DNA from: an uncultured Anaerosolibacter sp.
Lineage (GTDB): Bacteria > Bacillota_A > Clostridia > Peptostreptococcales > Thermotaleaceae
Assembly: GCA_937948705.1 (NCBI GenBank)
Contig: CALECF010000002.1
Span: 1-42,742 of the forward strand
Length of the DNA: 42,742 nt
Reading direction: 5' to 3'
Part shown: in pieces, positions 25,727-33,935 of the stretch
Position numbering within the stretch: position 1 is the stretch's first letter
Layout of the letters: every line of letters starts with the position of its first letter
The notes under the pieces: generated by a model
Databases searched by the model: none
Told to the model about the DNA's origin: nothing
The model's input: the letters and a program-made list of their open reading frames with translations, nothing else
Program-made: the position numbers and the translations under genes

Positions 25727-26752
25727 TTAAAACTGCTTTATAAATCTCATGTCATTCTCAAAGAAGAGACGAATATCATCAATTTCATGTTTTAACATAG
25801 TAATTCTGTCTAAGCCCATACCAAAGGCAAATCCGCTGTAAACCTCTGGATCAATACCACATACCTTTAATACATTTGGATGCACCATTCCTGCACCCAG
25901 AATTTCAATCCATCCACTACCTTTACATACACGACATCCTGCTCCTTGGCACTTAAAGCAACTTACATCCACCTCTGCACTTGGTTCTGTAAATGGAAAG
26001 TAATGTGGTCTAAACTTTGTCTTTGTCCCCACGCCAAAAAACTGCTTTGCAAAAAGATCTAAAGTACCTTTTAAGTCCGCCATGGTTATGTTCTTATCCA
26101 CCACAAGACCTTCTATTTGATGAAACATTGGTGAATGGGTTGCATCAGGTGTATCCCGACGGAAGCATCTTCCTGGTGAAATAATTCGTATTGGAGGTTT
26201 TGATCTTTCCATGGTCCGCACCTGTACCGGTGAAGTTTGTGTTCTTAACAGGATATCCTCAGCAATATAGAAGGTATCTGATAGGTCTCTTGAAGGATGA
26301 TTTTGTGGTGCATTCAAGGCATCAAAATTGTAAAATACAGTTTCTACTTCAGGCCCTTCCGCTATTTTGAATCCCATACCCATAAAGATTCCTTTAATTT
26401 CATCCAATACCACATTTAATGGGTGTAGATGACCAATTTCTTGAGACTTACCAGGCATGGTGACATCGATACTCTCCACAGAAAGCCGTGCATTTTTTTC
26501 AATAGACTTAATACCTTCTACAGCACTACTTAACGCATTTTCAATAGTTTCACGTACTTCATTGGCAACCTGCCCCACAATAGGTCTTTCCTCTTGGGAT
26601 AATCCTCCCATCCCTCTGAGAACCGCAGTGAGCTCTCCCTTTTTTCCTAAGTATTTGATACGTACTTGTTCCAGCTCTTGCATAGACTTAGCTTTTACGA
26701 TTTCTTCTAAAGCCAAGGATTGTATTTGTTCAAGCTTTTCTCTCATTTTCAT
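25727..26752 (-). CDS. pheS: Phenylalanyl-tRNA synthetase alpha subunit
   Basis: This 341-aa catalytic subunit is a class II synthetase. The N-terminal coiled-coil arm that contacts tRNA covers about 1-90. Class II motif 2 is seen in [27 protein letters not shown] (about 193-219) and motif 3 in [18 protein letters not shown] (about 310-327). A four-cysteine stretch ([18 protein letters not shown], about 265-282) is typical of bacterial PheS. The ATG has a GGAAGGAG-like site. It is translated from an mRNA whose leader carries yqzL, a Phe T-box and a small membrane protein. Confidence 0.98.
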   Translation of the reverse strand: MKMREKLEQIQSLALEEIVKAKSMQELEQVRIKYLGKKGELTAVLRGMGGLSQEERPIVGQVANEVRETIENALSSAVEGIKSIEKNARLSVESIDVTMPGKSQEIGHLHPLNVVLDEIKGIFMGMGFKIAEGPEVETVFYNFDALNAPQNHPSRDLSDTFYIAEDILLRTQTSPVQVRTMERSKPPIRIISPGRCFRRDTPDATHSPMFHQIEGLVVDKNITMADLKGTLDLFAKQFFGVGTKTKFRPHYFPFTEPSAEVDVSCFKCQGAGCRVCKGSGWIEILGAGMVHPNVLKVCGIDPEVYSGFAFGMGLDRITMLKHEIDDIRLFFENDMRFIKQF

Positions 26753-26776
26753 TCTCCTTCCTACAGTAGTTCTTTT

Positions 26777-26974
26777 TTATTTATTGAAAAGATTCCCGAA
26801 GGATCTAAACAGCATCAGTGCTAAAACATAAATCATTCCTGCATAAAAAGCATGATTTGCCATGGTCCTCACATCTTTTTTCTCCTTTTGCCTTCCCCAC
26901 CGATTCAAAACCAAGCTCATTATAAAATATACCATGAAAAAGATACTAAAACTACCGATGTATGCCACTTCCAA
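26777..26974 (-). CDS. Small membrane protein between the Phe T-box and pheS
   Basis: A 65-aa ORF with two hydrophobic segments: IGSFSIFFMVYFIMSLVL (about 6-23) and FYAGMIYVLALMLF (about 42-55), joined by a basic loop RWGRQKEKKDVRT. The start is TTG at 26974, four bases after a strong AAAGGAGG. A GTG two codons later gives a more usual spacing of 10 nt, so the true start may be 26968. The longer open frame further upstream runs through the T-box terminator and is not coding. Its stop lies 24 nt before pheS, so it should share T-box control. The family is not recognised. Confidence 0.7.
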   Translation of the reverse strand: MEVAYIGSFSIFFMVYFIMSLVLNRWGRQKEKKDVRTMANHAFYAGMIYVLALMLFRSFGNLFNK

Positions 26975-27048
26975 GATACCTCCTTTAAAAACTGCTCTCT
27001 GACTACCCCTACAAGTGAAGCTCCTATTGTTTATACATTTTAGACAAT

Positions 27049-27285
27049 AAAAAAAATCTTCAATCCCGAAAGGGACGAAGATTTCTCCGCGGTACCACCC
27101 TAATAGTTGTAAAACAACCACTCATTCGACGTAACGGTGTCTGCCGATAGAACCTACTTTATACTTCAGCTCTATAGTTCAAGAGTGAACTTCAAATGCT
27201 TTAAAACTTTGAAATGCTCGCAGCCATTGGCATTTCTTCTCTGTAAGTCAAACTACATTCTACTTTTCTCTATCATAACTGATAT
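27049..27285 (-). promoter_or_regulatory. T-box leader of pheS operon, specifier TTC (Phe)
   Basis: The T-box sequence AGGGTGGTACCGCGG is at 27088-27102 (minus strand). The terminator is AAATCTTC/GAAGATTT with a GGGA/TCCC inner stem and T8, at 27049-27083. The specifier loop reads GAAG-TTC-A-CTCTTG on the minus strand; TTC (27187-27189) is a phenylalanine codon. Stem I begins near 27282 with GATAGAGAAAAGTAGA. Uncharged tRNA-Phe should favour read-through into the small membrane gene and pheST. Confidence 0.93.
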
Positions 27286-27294
27286 CTATATTTA

Positions 27295-27387
27295 TTAATT
27301 TGTCGTAAGTTCTCTATAAGCCAAGTAGGCGTTAATGTTACCGGTTAACATAAAAACTCTCCAAAACCATTCCTTTGTGGCAAACAT
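27295..27387 (-). CDS. yqzL: YqzL-family small protein in the pheS leader
   Basis: A 30-codon ORF read directly from the minus strand: ATG at 27387, TAA at 27295-27297. Its core WFWRVFMLTGNINAYLAYRE matches the pattern I know for the YqzL family (W-x-x-F-x-x-T-G-x-I-x-A-Y-L-x-Y/F-K/R-E), small proteins of unknown function usually found near era and recO in Firmicutes. AAAAGGGGTG lies 9 nt upstream. It sits about 40 nt after the pheS promoter and ends about 10 nt before T-box stem I. It is therefore transcribed whether or not the T-box terminates, as an upstream gene rather than a regulated one. No translated control codons stand out (no Phe run). Confidence 0.75.
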   Translation of the reverse strand: MFATKEWFWRVFMLTGNINAYLAYRELTTN

Positions 27388-27425
27388 AATTGCCGACACC
27401 CCTTTTCACTGGCTGATTTATATAC

Positions 27426-27454
27426 ATTATAGCACAGGAAAAAAAGGTTTACAA
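27426..27454 (-). promoter_or_regulatory. pheS operon promoter
   Basis: -35 TTGTAA at 27449-27454, 17-nt spacer, consensus -10 TATAAT at 27426-27431 with an upstream TG-C. Transcription should start near 27418, before yqzL. Confidence 0.85.
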
Positions 27455-27505
27455 GAATTATAGGGCGAATAAAACCAACTAATTTTAAATTTTCTGACTA
27501 TATTA

Positions 27506-28318
27506 TTATCCTATTCTTTGTCTCACTACCTCATACATTACAATGGATGCAGCCACCGAAGCATTTAATGATTCCGCTTTACCCGGCATAGGAATCTTAA
27601 TCAATACATCTGAAACATTGATGTCCTCTTCCTGTACACCATTTGCCTCATTACCTACGATGATGGCGCAAGATTCACTAAAATCCACCTCAAAATGGTA
27701 CTTATCCCCATCAAGGCTGGTAGTAATGACTTTGATATTTTCTTCCTTCAATATAGCAATGGTCTCACTGGTAGTCCCAGTTGTCAAGATAGGCACATGA
27801 AAAATAGAGCCCATGGTAGCACGGATTGTCTTGCTATTATAAAGGTCTACAGAACCCTTTGTAATAAAGATCGCATCTACATCGGCCGCATCGGCAGTTC
27901 TGATAATCGTACCCATATTTCCTGGATCTTGAATTCTATCTAAGATAATATAGAATCCCTTATCTTTTCCCAAGAAATCTTCTATGGAGTAGCTGTCCAT
28001 AGCAACAACTGCCATAATCCCTTGAGGGTTTTGGGTATCAGAAAGCTCTCTAAAAAGTTGAACAGGTATTTTATATAGCAGCATATCCCTTTGTCCAAGC
28101 TCCTCTAGAAGTTCTTCACCACCTGCAGTTTCATAAAGCTCATCGCAAAACAAAACCTTTTTCATGCTTTTTTCACTTGCCAAAGCATCTTTTATAATGC
28201 GAACGCCCTCAATGATGTACTCTTGATATTGTTCCCTGATTTTTCGCTTCGTCAACTGCCTCACATGTTTTACGATGGAATTTTCGGGAGAGCTTATATC
28301 ATTGATCAAGGTATACAC
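27506..28318 (-). CDS. TrmH-family (SpoU) RNA 2'-O-methyltransferase
   Basis: This 270-aa protein has an N-terminal substrate-binding domain (about 1-105; begins SPENSIVKHVRQLTKRKIREQYQEYIIEG) and a SPOUT knot domain with motif 1 ILDRIQDPGNMGTIIRTADA (about 129-148), motif 2 AIIVGNEANGV (about 217-227) and motif 3 IPMPGKAESLNASVAASIVMYE (about 241-262). It would methylate a ribose of rRNA or tRNA using S-adenosylmethionine. The ysgA position between rplT and pheS is conserved in Firmicutes; the target nucleotide is not known from sequence. The ATG has an AAGGTGAGGTG site. It lies 180 nt after rplT behind a terminator, so it has a separate promoter. Confidence 0.92.
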   Translation of the reverse strand: MYTLINDISSPENSIVKHVRQLTKRKIREQYQEYIIEGVRIIKDALASEKSMKKVLFCDELYETAGGEELLEELGQRDMLLYKIPVQLFRELSDTQNPQGIMAVVAMDSYSIEDFLGKDKGFYIILDRIQDPGNMGTIIRTADAADVDAIFITKGSVDLYNSKTIRATMGSIFHVPILTTGTTSETIAILKEENIKVITTSLDGDKYHFEVDFSESCAIIVGNEANGVQEEDINVSDVLIKIPMPGKAESLNASVAASIVMYEVVRQRIG

Positions 28319-28470
28319 CTCACCTTTATCCTTACTTTTCTCTATCTATGTAGTCCACCTAAAAAAAATATATCCCCGTTCTTAATGTTTACATATTATT
28401 GTTTTTTTATAATATTGCAAGCAGGAAAATAGAGGACCCTAAATTAAATTTCTTCATCACACATTATATG

Positions 28471-28499
28471 AAAATAGACTCTATAAAAGAGTCTATTTT
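28471..28499 (-). terminator. Terminator after rplT
   Basis: A 12-bp perfect stem, 28471-28482 with 28488-28499, loop ATAAA, directly past the rplT stop codon at 28501. On the minus strand it is followed by TCATATAATG. It ends the infC-rpmI-rplT unit. Confidence 0.85.
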
Positions 28500-28500
28500 A

Positions 28501-28860
28501 TTATCCGTTGATTTTTTGCTTTGCTACATCTACCAATTGCTTGAATCCAACCTCATCGTAGATTGCCATCTCAGATAGCATCTTTCTGTTGATTTCAATT
28601 CCTGCTTGCTTTAATCCATTGATCAATCTGCTGTATGACATGCCATTCATTCTTGCACCAGCATTGATTCTTGCGATCCATAATTTTCTAAAATCTCTTT
28701 TTCTTAATTTACGACCTATATATGAAAATCTTAATGCTCTCATTACTGCTTCATTGGCAGGTCTGAAAAGTTTACTCTTTGCGCCGTATTGGCCTTTTGC
28801 AAGCTTTAAAATTTTCTTATGTTTTTTCTTAGCGTTTACCGCTTTTTTTACTCTTGCCAT
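28501..28860 (-). CDS. rplT: 50S ribosomal protein L20
   Basis: This 119-aa protein has the classic L20 sequence: [20 protein letters not shown] at the start, [45 protein letters not shown] in the middle and [20 protein letters not shown] near the end. It binds 23S rRNA domain II early in 50S assembly. In B. subtilis L20 represses its own operon by binding the infC leader; a leader with the same layout is present here at 29677-29800. It lies 28 nt downstream of rpmI in the infC operon. Confidence 0.99.
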   Translation of the reverse strand: MARVKKAVNAKKKHKKILKLAKGQYGAKSKLFRPANEAVMRALRFSYIGRKLRKRDFRKLWIARINAGARMNGMSYSRLINGLKQAGIEINRKMLSEMAIYDEVGFKQLVDVAKQKING

Positions 28861-28888
28861 GTATTTCTACCTCCTTTACAACTCTATT

Positions 28889-29086
28889 TTATGCGTATGG
28901 TAATAATCTTTTGATTCTATGTTGATCAGCGCTTGTTAACAGCGTAGCTTTTCTTAAATTTCTCTTTCTCTTTGAAGATTTCTTTGTAAGGATGTGGCTT
29001 TTGAACGCCTTATATCTCTTAACACTACCTTTTTTTGTTAGTTTAAATCTCTTTGCTGCGCCTCTATGCGTTTTCATTTTTGGCAT
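28889..29086 (-). CDS. rpmI: 50S ribosomal protein L35
   Basis: This 65-aa basic protein starts [20 protein letters not shown] and ends RIKRLLPYA, matching L35 along its full length. It belongs to the 50S subunit. It lies 23 nt after infC and 28 nt before rplT, with an AGGGGAGGAAAC-type ribosome site. Confidence 0.99.
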   Translation of the reverse strand: MPKMKTHRGAAKRFKLTKKGSVKRYKAFKSHILTKKSSKRKRNLRKATLLTSADQHRIKRLLPYA

Positions 29087-29109
29087 AATTGTTTCCTCCC
29101 CTCTAAGCT

Positions 29110-29622
29110 CTAACTATTCTTTGGTGTTAGGAACATATACATGTTTTTACCTTCCATGATTGGCCTTTTTTCAACATTTCCTACTTCAGCAATTAATAGG
29201 GTAAATTTCTCCATAACACGATGTCCTAAATCCACATAACCAACTTCTCTACCTCTAAATCGTATAGTAACTTTTACTTTATCACCATCTTGTAAAAACT
29301 TAATGGCGTTGGTAGCTTTCACATTTAAATCATGCTCTTCAATATTTGGACTTAAACGAACTTCTTTTAATGTAACAACCTTTTGCTTTTTCTTTGCTTC
29401 CTTTTCTTTCTTAGAAAGCTCATACTTATATTTGCCAAAGTCCATGATTCTGCAAACAGGTGGTTTCGCCTGAGGTGCAATTTTCACCAAGTCTAATCGT
29501 TTCTCAATAGCAATCTCTAATGCCTGTTTCGTTGGCATAACGCCCAACTGCTCTCCATCAGCATCAATTACCCTAATTTCACGGTCTCTTATTTCCTCAT
29601 TCAACTCTAAATCTTTAATAAT
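29110..29622 (-). CDS. infC: Translation initiation factor IF-3, AUU start
   Basis: IF-3, which keeps 30S subunits free and checks start codons. It has the N-terminal domain ([20 protein letters not shown]), the linker ([17 protein letters not shown]) and the C-terminal domain ending MFLTPKNS. There is no ATG at the expected place. The frame extends through TTG (29604) upstream to two ATT codons, of which the first (29620-29622) is 6 nt after AGGAGG. Starting there gives 170 aa beginning [11 protein letters not shown], which parallels the B. subtilis start MISKDFIINEQ. An AUU start is a known autoregulatory device of infC. It is the first gene of the rpmI-rplT operon. Confidence 0.95.
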   Translation of the reverse strand: MIKDLELNEEIRDREIRVIDADGEQLGVMPTKQALEIAIEKRLDLVKIAPQAKPPVCRIMDFGKYKYELSKKEKEAKKKQKVVTLKEVRLSPNIEEHDLNVKATNAIKFLQDGDKVKVTIRFRGREVGYVDLGHRVMEKFTLLIAEVGNVEKRPIMEGKNMYMFLTPKNS

Positions 29623-29669
29623 CGGCCACCTCCTATATTTTTTCCAATAACATCCACATCTATATATAA

Positions 29670-29800
29670 ATAAAAAGACGGATGTTTAGCACATCCGCCT
29701 CATAAGCTCAAAAGAATACTCAAAAACAAGTACAAGCTCATATTAACCTTAGCAACCCGTGTTGTAAGGTGAGAAGCGGATAACTTCTACTTCATATCAC
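29670..29800 (-). promoter_or_regulatory. L20-type leader of infC operon with terminator/antiterminator
   Basis: The minus-strand leader has a terminator hairpin (29677-29685 with 29691-29699, GGCGGATGT/ACATCCGTC) and a T5 tract. An earlier segment ATCCGC (29776-29781) is complementary to GCGGAT in the terminator's 5' arm (29693-29698), so two folds exclude each other. Position and GCTTCTCACC-type elements resemble the L20 leader of Firmicutes, where L20 favours termination. Family assignment is by layout, not covariance search. Confidence 0.7.
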
Positions 29801-29806
29801 TTATAT

Positions 29807-29835
29807 AGTCTAACACCGTCTTTTTTATTTGTCAA
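29807..29835 (-). promoter_or_regulatory. infC operon promoter
   Basis: -35 TTGACA at 29830-29835, 17-nt spacer, -10 TAGACT at 29807-29812 with upstream TG-T (extended -10). It is only 21 bp past the stop codon of the ABC permease gene at 29856, and read-through from that operon is possible because no terminator is visible between them. Confidence 0.8.
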
Positions 29836-29855
29836 CACTCTTTCCTAACTTTTTT

Positions 29856-31154
29856 TTACTTTGCTTTCCTTCTTGCAGAAACTTGATTTTTCCAAGCATG
29901 TAGGCCTAATGATACGCCGATAACGCCATAGGCAACGAAGGCTCTAAAGTATTCCCCAATTTCAGCACTACCCAGCAAGTTTTTACCTGCAAGTGGTGAG
30001 ACGATAAATAAAGTATGAAACAACAACGTACCTACAATTGCATGACCGATGGTAGCTCTTGTTACCGATGCGCCACCAATGAGAATAGCTGCAGCAGCAA
30101 ATGTTCCAACCTGCTCATGACTTCCGTAGGTATTCAGCGTTCCTAAATTCTGTAAAAATATAATTTGTCCCCAGCCTGCCAACAAGGTTGAGATGACAAT
30201 GGCAATGATTCTTACCTTATCCACATAAATTCCAGATACTTTGGCAATGTGCATGTCCTGTCCAACAGTCCTAAACTCTTGACCTAGTTTAGTCTTTACA
30301 ATAAATACATTAAATACACACAGCATTCCAATAACAACGAAGGTCACCACAGGTATTGTAACAATTTTATATATAGACACTGCATTCATCATAGCTGCAC
30401 CCATAGCAATCATTCCAACTGCTAAGGCCAGGTGGATCAACAGTTTTGTTTTATCCACAGGTCTAACCTTTTTTATGCCAAACTTATAAATAGTATAACC
30501 TGCCAATAGAACAGCGTAGCAACAGCCAAACAATAATAGTGCCTGAAACATATTTAGCTTTATAATATTATCTAGAGAGTACTTGATACCTACAAGGTCG
30601 ATGGTATTCTTAATTCCTACACCACCACTTATGACCAGCACAGGATTCTTCATAGGTATGATGACACCCACTAAGAAAAGGAAGATGAGCTGATATATAC
30701 CATTCGCAAAAAAACCTAGAATCATACTTGTAACCATTTCCTGGCCCTTTGTTTTATTAAGGAGCACCCCTGTTAGATAGCCAAATAGAATTGCAAAGGG
30801 CGCTGTTATGGCAGCTGTAAGCAGCAGGCCTGGTAGTCCTCCCACTTGCCAATGGGTAACAGCGATAATGGCAATTTGACCTGCCATGGCGCCTAAGACA
30901 ATGGCAAAGTTTAGTCCCATACCAGCCAAAACAGGAATAATCAGAGCAAGTACCACAAATACATTTCTTGACAATCTCGTTACAAGCTCATTCAAAATAA
31001 ATGGAATAGGTAACTGGGATAGCTTAATCCCTATTAAACACATAATGATAAACAATAAGGGCACCATATTCTCAAATAATAAATTCCTCATATAATCGCT
31101 TATACTCTTTTTATTCTTTTTGGATCCATTAATTTCTTCTTTAATCTCAATCAT
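29856..31154 (-). CDS. ABC transporter permease 2 (BPD_transp_2 family)
   Basis: About 432 aa with roughly ten membrane segments, in the permease family of simple-sugar, nucleoside and branched-chain amino-acid importers. Family marks include the segment IVLGAMAGQIAIIAV (about 88-102), the conserved KTKGQEMVTSMILGFFANG loop and the late AAAAILIGGASVTRATIGHAIVGTLLF. Its ATG at 31154 follows the stop of permease 1 within 2 nt, with GGAGGTG 6 nt upstream; an overlapping GTG at 31163 is the alternative. It is the last gene of the four-gene DUF3798 transporter operon. The substrate is unknown. Confidence 0.85.
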   Translation of the reverse strand: MIEIKEEINGSKKNKKSISDYMRNLLFENMVPLLFIIMCLIGIKLSQLPIPFILNELVTRLSRNVFVVLALIIPVLAGMGLNFAIVLGAMAGQIAIIAVTHWQVGGLPGLLLTAAITAPFAILFGYLTGVLLNKTKGQEMVTSMILGFFANGIYQLIFLFLVGVIIPMKNPVLVISGGVGIKNTIDLVGIKYSLDNIIKLNMFQALLLFGCCYAVLLAGYTIYKFGIKKVRPVDKTKLLIHLALAVGMIAMGAAMMNAVSIYKIVTIPVVTFVVIGMLCVFNVFIVKTKLGQEFRTVGQDMHIAKVSGIYVDKVRIIAIVISTLLAGWGQIIFLQNLGTLNTYGSHEQVGTFAAAAILIGGASVTRATIGHAIVGTLLFHTLFIVSPLAGKNLLGSAEIGEYFRAFVAYGVIGVSLGLHAWKNQVSARRKAK

Positions 31155-31155
31155 T

Positions 31156-32199
31156 CTATTCACCTCCGCCTGCTTGAGTTAATGCATAAAGGATAATTCC
31201 ATTACTCACAATAATTCTTAAAACTTCCGAAAGGTTTCCCTCAGTAACCATTTTGTTGGCAACTGGTAATGCAATGGTCAATAGGGCTTGGAAAAGAAAG
31301 GTGCCTATGATCACATGGCTTATCTTTGCATTTTTAATGGATGCCCCGCCAATTAAAATCGCTGCTACGGGAGGAAAACCCATATAGAGAGGCGCCTGAT
31401 AAAGCTGATAAAAACCAAAGCCTTGGGCATATACAATAATTCCAATGCCACCCAGCACTGTAGACAGGATGGTACCAATCATTCTCGATCGGTCTACACT
31501 GATGCCCGCAGCTACTGCAAATCTTGGATTATCACCTACAGCCTTCAGCGCAATCCCAGTCTTACTCCTTAAAAACAATCCAACGATGATACAACAGAAT
31601 AAGAAGAAAAGAATCAGTCCAGTAGGAACAAATACATCCCCGATTTTAAATGCCCAAAGTTTATTTAATATCTTGTCATATCTAGATGTCAATGTAATCG
31701 TTGTTCTTAATCCTTTTCCTGCGATTGGCCAGATGATCTCCCCATTTTTAAATGGAAGTACGAGCCATCCTATACACATGAGAGATACTGCAGAAAACCC
31801 CACATATGTACCTACCATCATTTCAGACCCTTTCACCTTATTTAAAAGCAACCCATAGAAATAGCCACACACCAAGGATAAGGGTATAGAAATAATCATG
31901 GCAGCAAATATAGCTGATATTCCTGTAAGATCCATTTCAATACTAATAAGGCCCCCTAGAATTCCACATATAATTCCCAAAGGCAAACCAAAATTCATTC
32001 CAGTACCTGCTAATATACAAGGAACTAGAGCCAAAGTTAATACGCCATTCATACCAAAACGTCCTAGGGTATCCGTGGTTAAGGCGCCCAATGGTATTTT
32101 GTAGGAATAAGCACCGAAGATCAGTGAAATTAAAAACCCTACGATAATCATTCTAGGTATCCCCAGCTTCTGGATGAGGGATTGAATTTTCTCTTTCAT
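31156..32199 (-). CDS. ABC transporter permease 1 (BPD_transp_2 family)
   Basis: This 347-aa membrane protein is similar in plan to permease 2: an N-terminal segment IPRMIIVGFLISLIFGAYSY, LAGTGMNFGLPLGIICGILGG (about 62-82), the KVKGSEMMVGTYVGFSAVSL loop, the KAVGDNPRFAVAAGI cytoplasmic EAA-like loop (about 219-233) and a late AAILIGGASIKNAKISH. Two non-identical permeases of this type usually form a heterodimer. The ATG has an AGGAGGC site. It starts 3 nt after the ATPase gene and its end touches permease 2, indicating one transcript and coupled translation. Confidence 0.86.
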   Translation of the reverse strand: MKEKIQSLIQKLGIPRMIIVGFLISLIFGAYSYKIPLGALTTDTLGRFGMNGVLTLALVPCILAGTGMNFGLPLGIICGILGGLISIEMDLTGISAIFAAMIISIPLSLVCGYFYGLLLNKVKGSEMMVGTYVGFSAVSLMCIGWLVLPFKNGEIIWPIAGKGLRTTITLTSRYDKILNKLWAFKIGDVFVPTGLILFFLFCCIIVGLFLRSKTGIALKAVGDNPRFAVAAGISVDRSRMIGTILSTVLGGIGIIVYAQGFGFYQLYQAPLYMGFPPVAAILIGGASIKNAKISHVIIGTFLFQALLTIALPVANKMVTEGNLSEVLRIIVSNGIILYALTQAGGGE

Positions 32200-32201
32200 C
32201 T

Positions 32202-33806
32202 TTATACTGCCTCCTTGCTGTAAAGCTTTTTGTATCCGCCAGCCATGGCTAAACCGTATTCCGCATCCGTTGCTTCAGGCTCAAGTATGCACTCAATTTT
32301 ACCCTCCGTAATGATAGCAATTCGGTCACAGATGGACCTTAGCTCACCTAACTCGCTGGAAGTCATCACAATGGTCATTCCAAATTCCTTGTTTAATTTG
32401 ATCAGTAAATCTAAAACAAGTTTTTTTGCGCCAATATCAATACCCCTGGTTGGCTCTGATACAAATAGAACGTTTGGGTTTAGTGTTAGGGCTCTAGCAA
32501 TGCAAACTTTTTGTTGATTGCCTCCGCTTAATCTCCGTGTGATTTGTTGAGGACCACGGCAGCGAATATCTAGATCTTCGATCATTTTCATCGCATGTTC
32601 CCTGACCATTTTTCCATCCATTTGGTCAAAGCATAGAAATTTATTTAAAAATTTTCTTTGTCTTTGCATCGTAGTGATGGCAATATTTAATTCTATAGAT
32701 GTATCTAATAAAAGTCCTACACCTCTCCTATCCTCGGACACAAAGGCAAGGCCATTGTTTAAAGATGCGCCAGGATTATTCAGTTCAATTTTCCTATTCT
32801 CAAGCTCAACCTCTCCAGTAGAAGGATACAATCCCATAATGCCATTGGCAATGCCGATTTTTCCTTGACCTGCAAGACCGCCTAAACCAATGATCTCACC
32901 TTTCTTAATCTCGAGGTCGATCCCCCTTACTTCTTCTCCTGGCATCATTACTTCCATATTTCGAATTTTCATAATGATCTCTTCTTTGGTTTTTTCATGG
33001 GGATTCTTGTCCTTATCAAGTTTCTCAATTTTTCTTCCAACCATGAGTTCAGCCAACTGCATAACATTCGTTTCCTCTTTTTTGAAGGTTGCTACCAATT
33101 CTCCATCCCGTAGAATCGTTACATGATCCGCAACACTAATCACCTCATCTAATCTATGGGTGATAAAAAGAATGGCAATACCCGATGCCGCTATTTTTTT
33201 CATGGCCTCCAGCAAGGTATCTGCTTCACTTTCTGCCAGCACAGCGGTAGGTTCATCGAATACAAGAAGCTTAATGTTGCTCTTATCAATTTCTCTGGCA
33301 ATCTCTACGAACTGCATATATCCTACAGGAAGTCCTGCTATTTTCATCCATTCGTCAATCCCTACTCCTAATGTATCCAAAGCCTTTCTAGCATCCTTGT
33401 TCATTTGCTCCATATCCAAGCTCTTTAAACTAGTCCCCAAAACCCTACTTAGTAGGTTGTGCTTTGTTATTTCACGATTCAATTTAATATTTTCTGTAAC
33501 AGTAAAACCCGGAATCAGCATGAATTCTTGATGTACCATACCGATTCCTGCCTCCATGGCTTCTTGGGGTGATTTCAGCTGTACGGGTTGTCCGTCAAGT
33601 ATAACTTCTCCATTGAATCCACCAGTTGAATGAATGACAGGCATTCCGAACAGTATATTCATCAATGTAGATTTTCCAGCCCCGTTCTCACCCAGTAACG
33701 CATGGATTTCCCCGGCTTTCACCGTTAGATTGATACCCTTAAGAACTTTATTACCAAAATAGTCTTTTTCAATATTCCTCATGTCCAGTACTGTACCTGC
33801 TCCCAC
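32202..33806 (-). CDS. ABC transporter ATPase with two nucleotide-binding domains
   Basis: This 534-aa protein has the tandem NBD layout of sugar/nucleoside importers. NBD1 (about 1-250) has Walker A GENGAGKST, Q-loop region MVHQEF, a degenerate signature LPVGYMQ, Walker B LLVFDEPTA and H-loop LFITHR. NBD2 (about 270-525) has a degenerate Walker A (GLAGQGKIG), a good signature LSGGNQQK and SEPTRGID. Such one-good, one-weak site pairing is usual in this class. It would energise uptake through the two permeases. The start is GTG with GGAGGG 9 nt upstream. It lies 129 nt after the lipoprotein gene, beyond a hairpin. Confidence 0.92.
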   Translation of the reverse strand: MGAGTVLDMRNIEKDYFGNKVLKGINLTVKAGEIHALLGENGAGKSTLMNILFGMPVIHSTGGFNGEVILDGQPVQLKSPQEAMEAGIGMVHQEFMLIPGFTVTENIKLNREITKHNLLSRVLGTSLKSLDMEQMNKDARKALDTLGVGIDEWMKIAGLPVGYMQFVEIAREIDKSNIKLLVFDEPTAVLAESEADTLLEAMKKIAASGIAILFITHRLDEVISVADHVTILRDGELVATFKKEETNVMQLAELMVGRKIEKLDKDKNPHEKTKEEIIMKIRNMEVMMPGEEVRGIDLEIKKGEIIGLGGLAGQGKIGIANGIMGLYPSTGEVELENRKIELNNPGASLNNGLAFVSEDRRGVGLLLDTSIELNIAITTMQRQRKFLNKFLCFDQMDGKMVREHAMKMIEDLDIRCRGPQQITRRLSGGNQQKVCIARALTLNPNVLFVSEPTRGIDIGAKKLVLDLLIKLNKEFGMTIVMTSSELGELRSICDRIAIITEGKIECILEPEATDAEYGLAMAGGYKKLYSKEAV

Positions 33807-33903
33807 GGATTCGATCCCTCCTCTGTGAATTTTATGACCAAAATTAAATAAAAAATTTTAGCACCCATTGCTACATGGAAATACTCTTTTAAAATTATAA
33901 TAA

Positions 33904-33925
33904 GGTTGCCGCCGAAACGGCAACC
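33904..33925 (-). terminator. Intercistronic hairpin after the DUF3798 lipoprotein gene
   Basis: GGTTGCCG (33904-33911) pairs with CGGCAACC (33918-33925), followed on the minus strand by TTATTATAATTTTA. It could be a partial terminator that gives more binding protein than transporter, a common arrangement when the binding-protein gene comes first. Confidence 0.6.
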
Positions 33926-33935
33926 CTATACTTTA

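Noticed and set aside
26975..27121. N-terminal extension of the small membrane protein through the T-box
   Set aside because: Encoded by the T-box antiterminator and terminator sequences (GGGTGGTACCGCGG region); a strong ribosome site precedes the TTG at 26974 instead.
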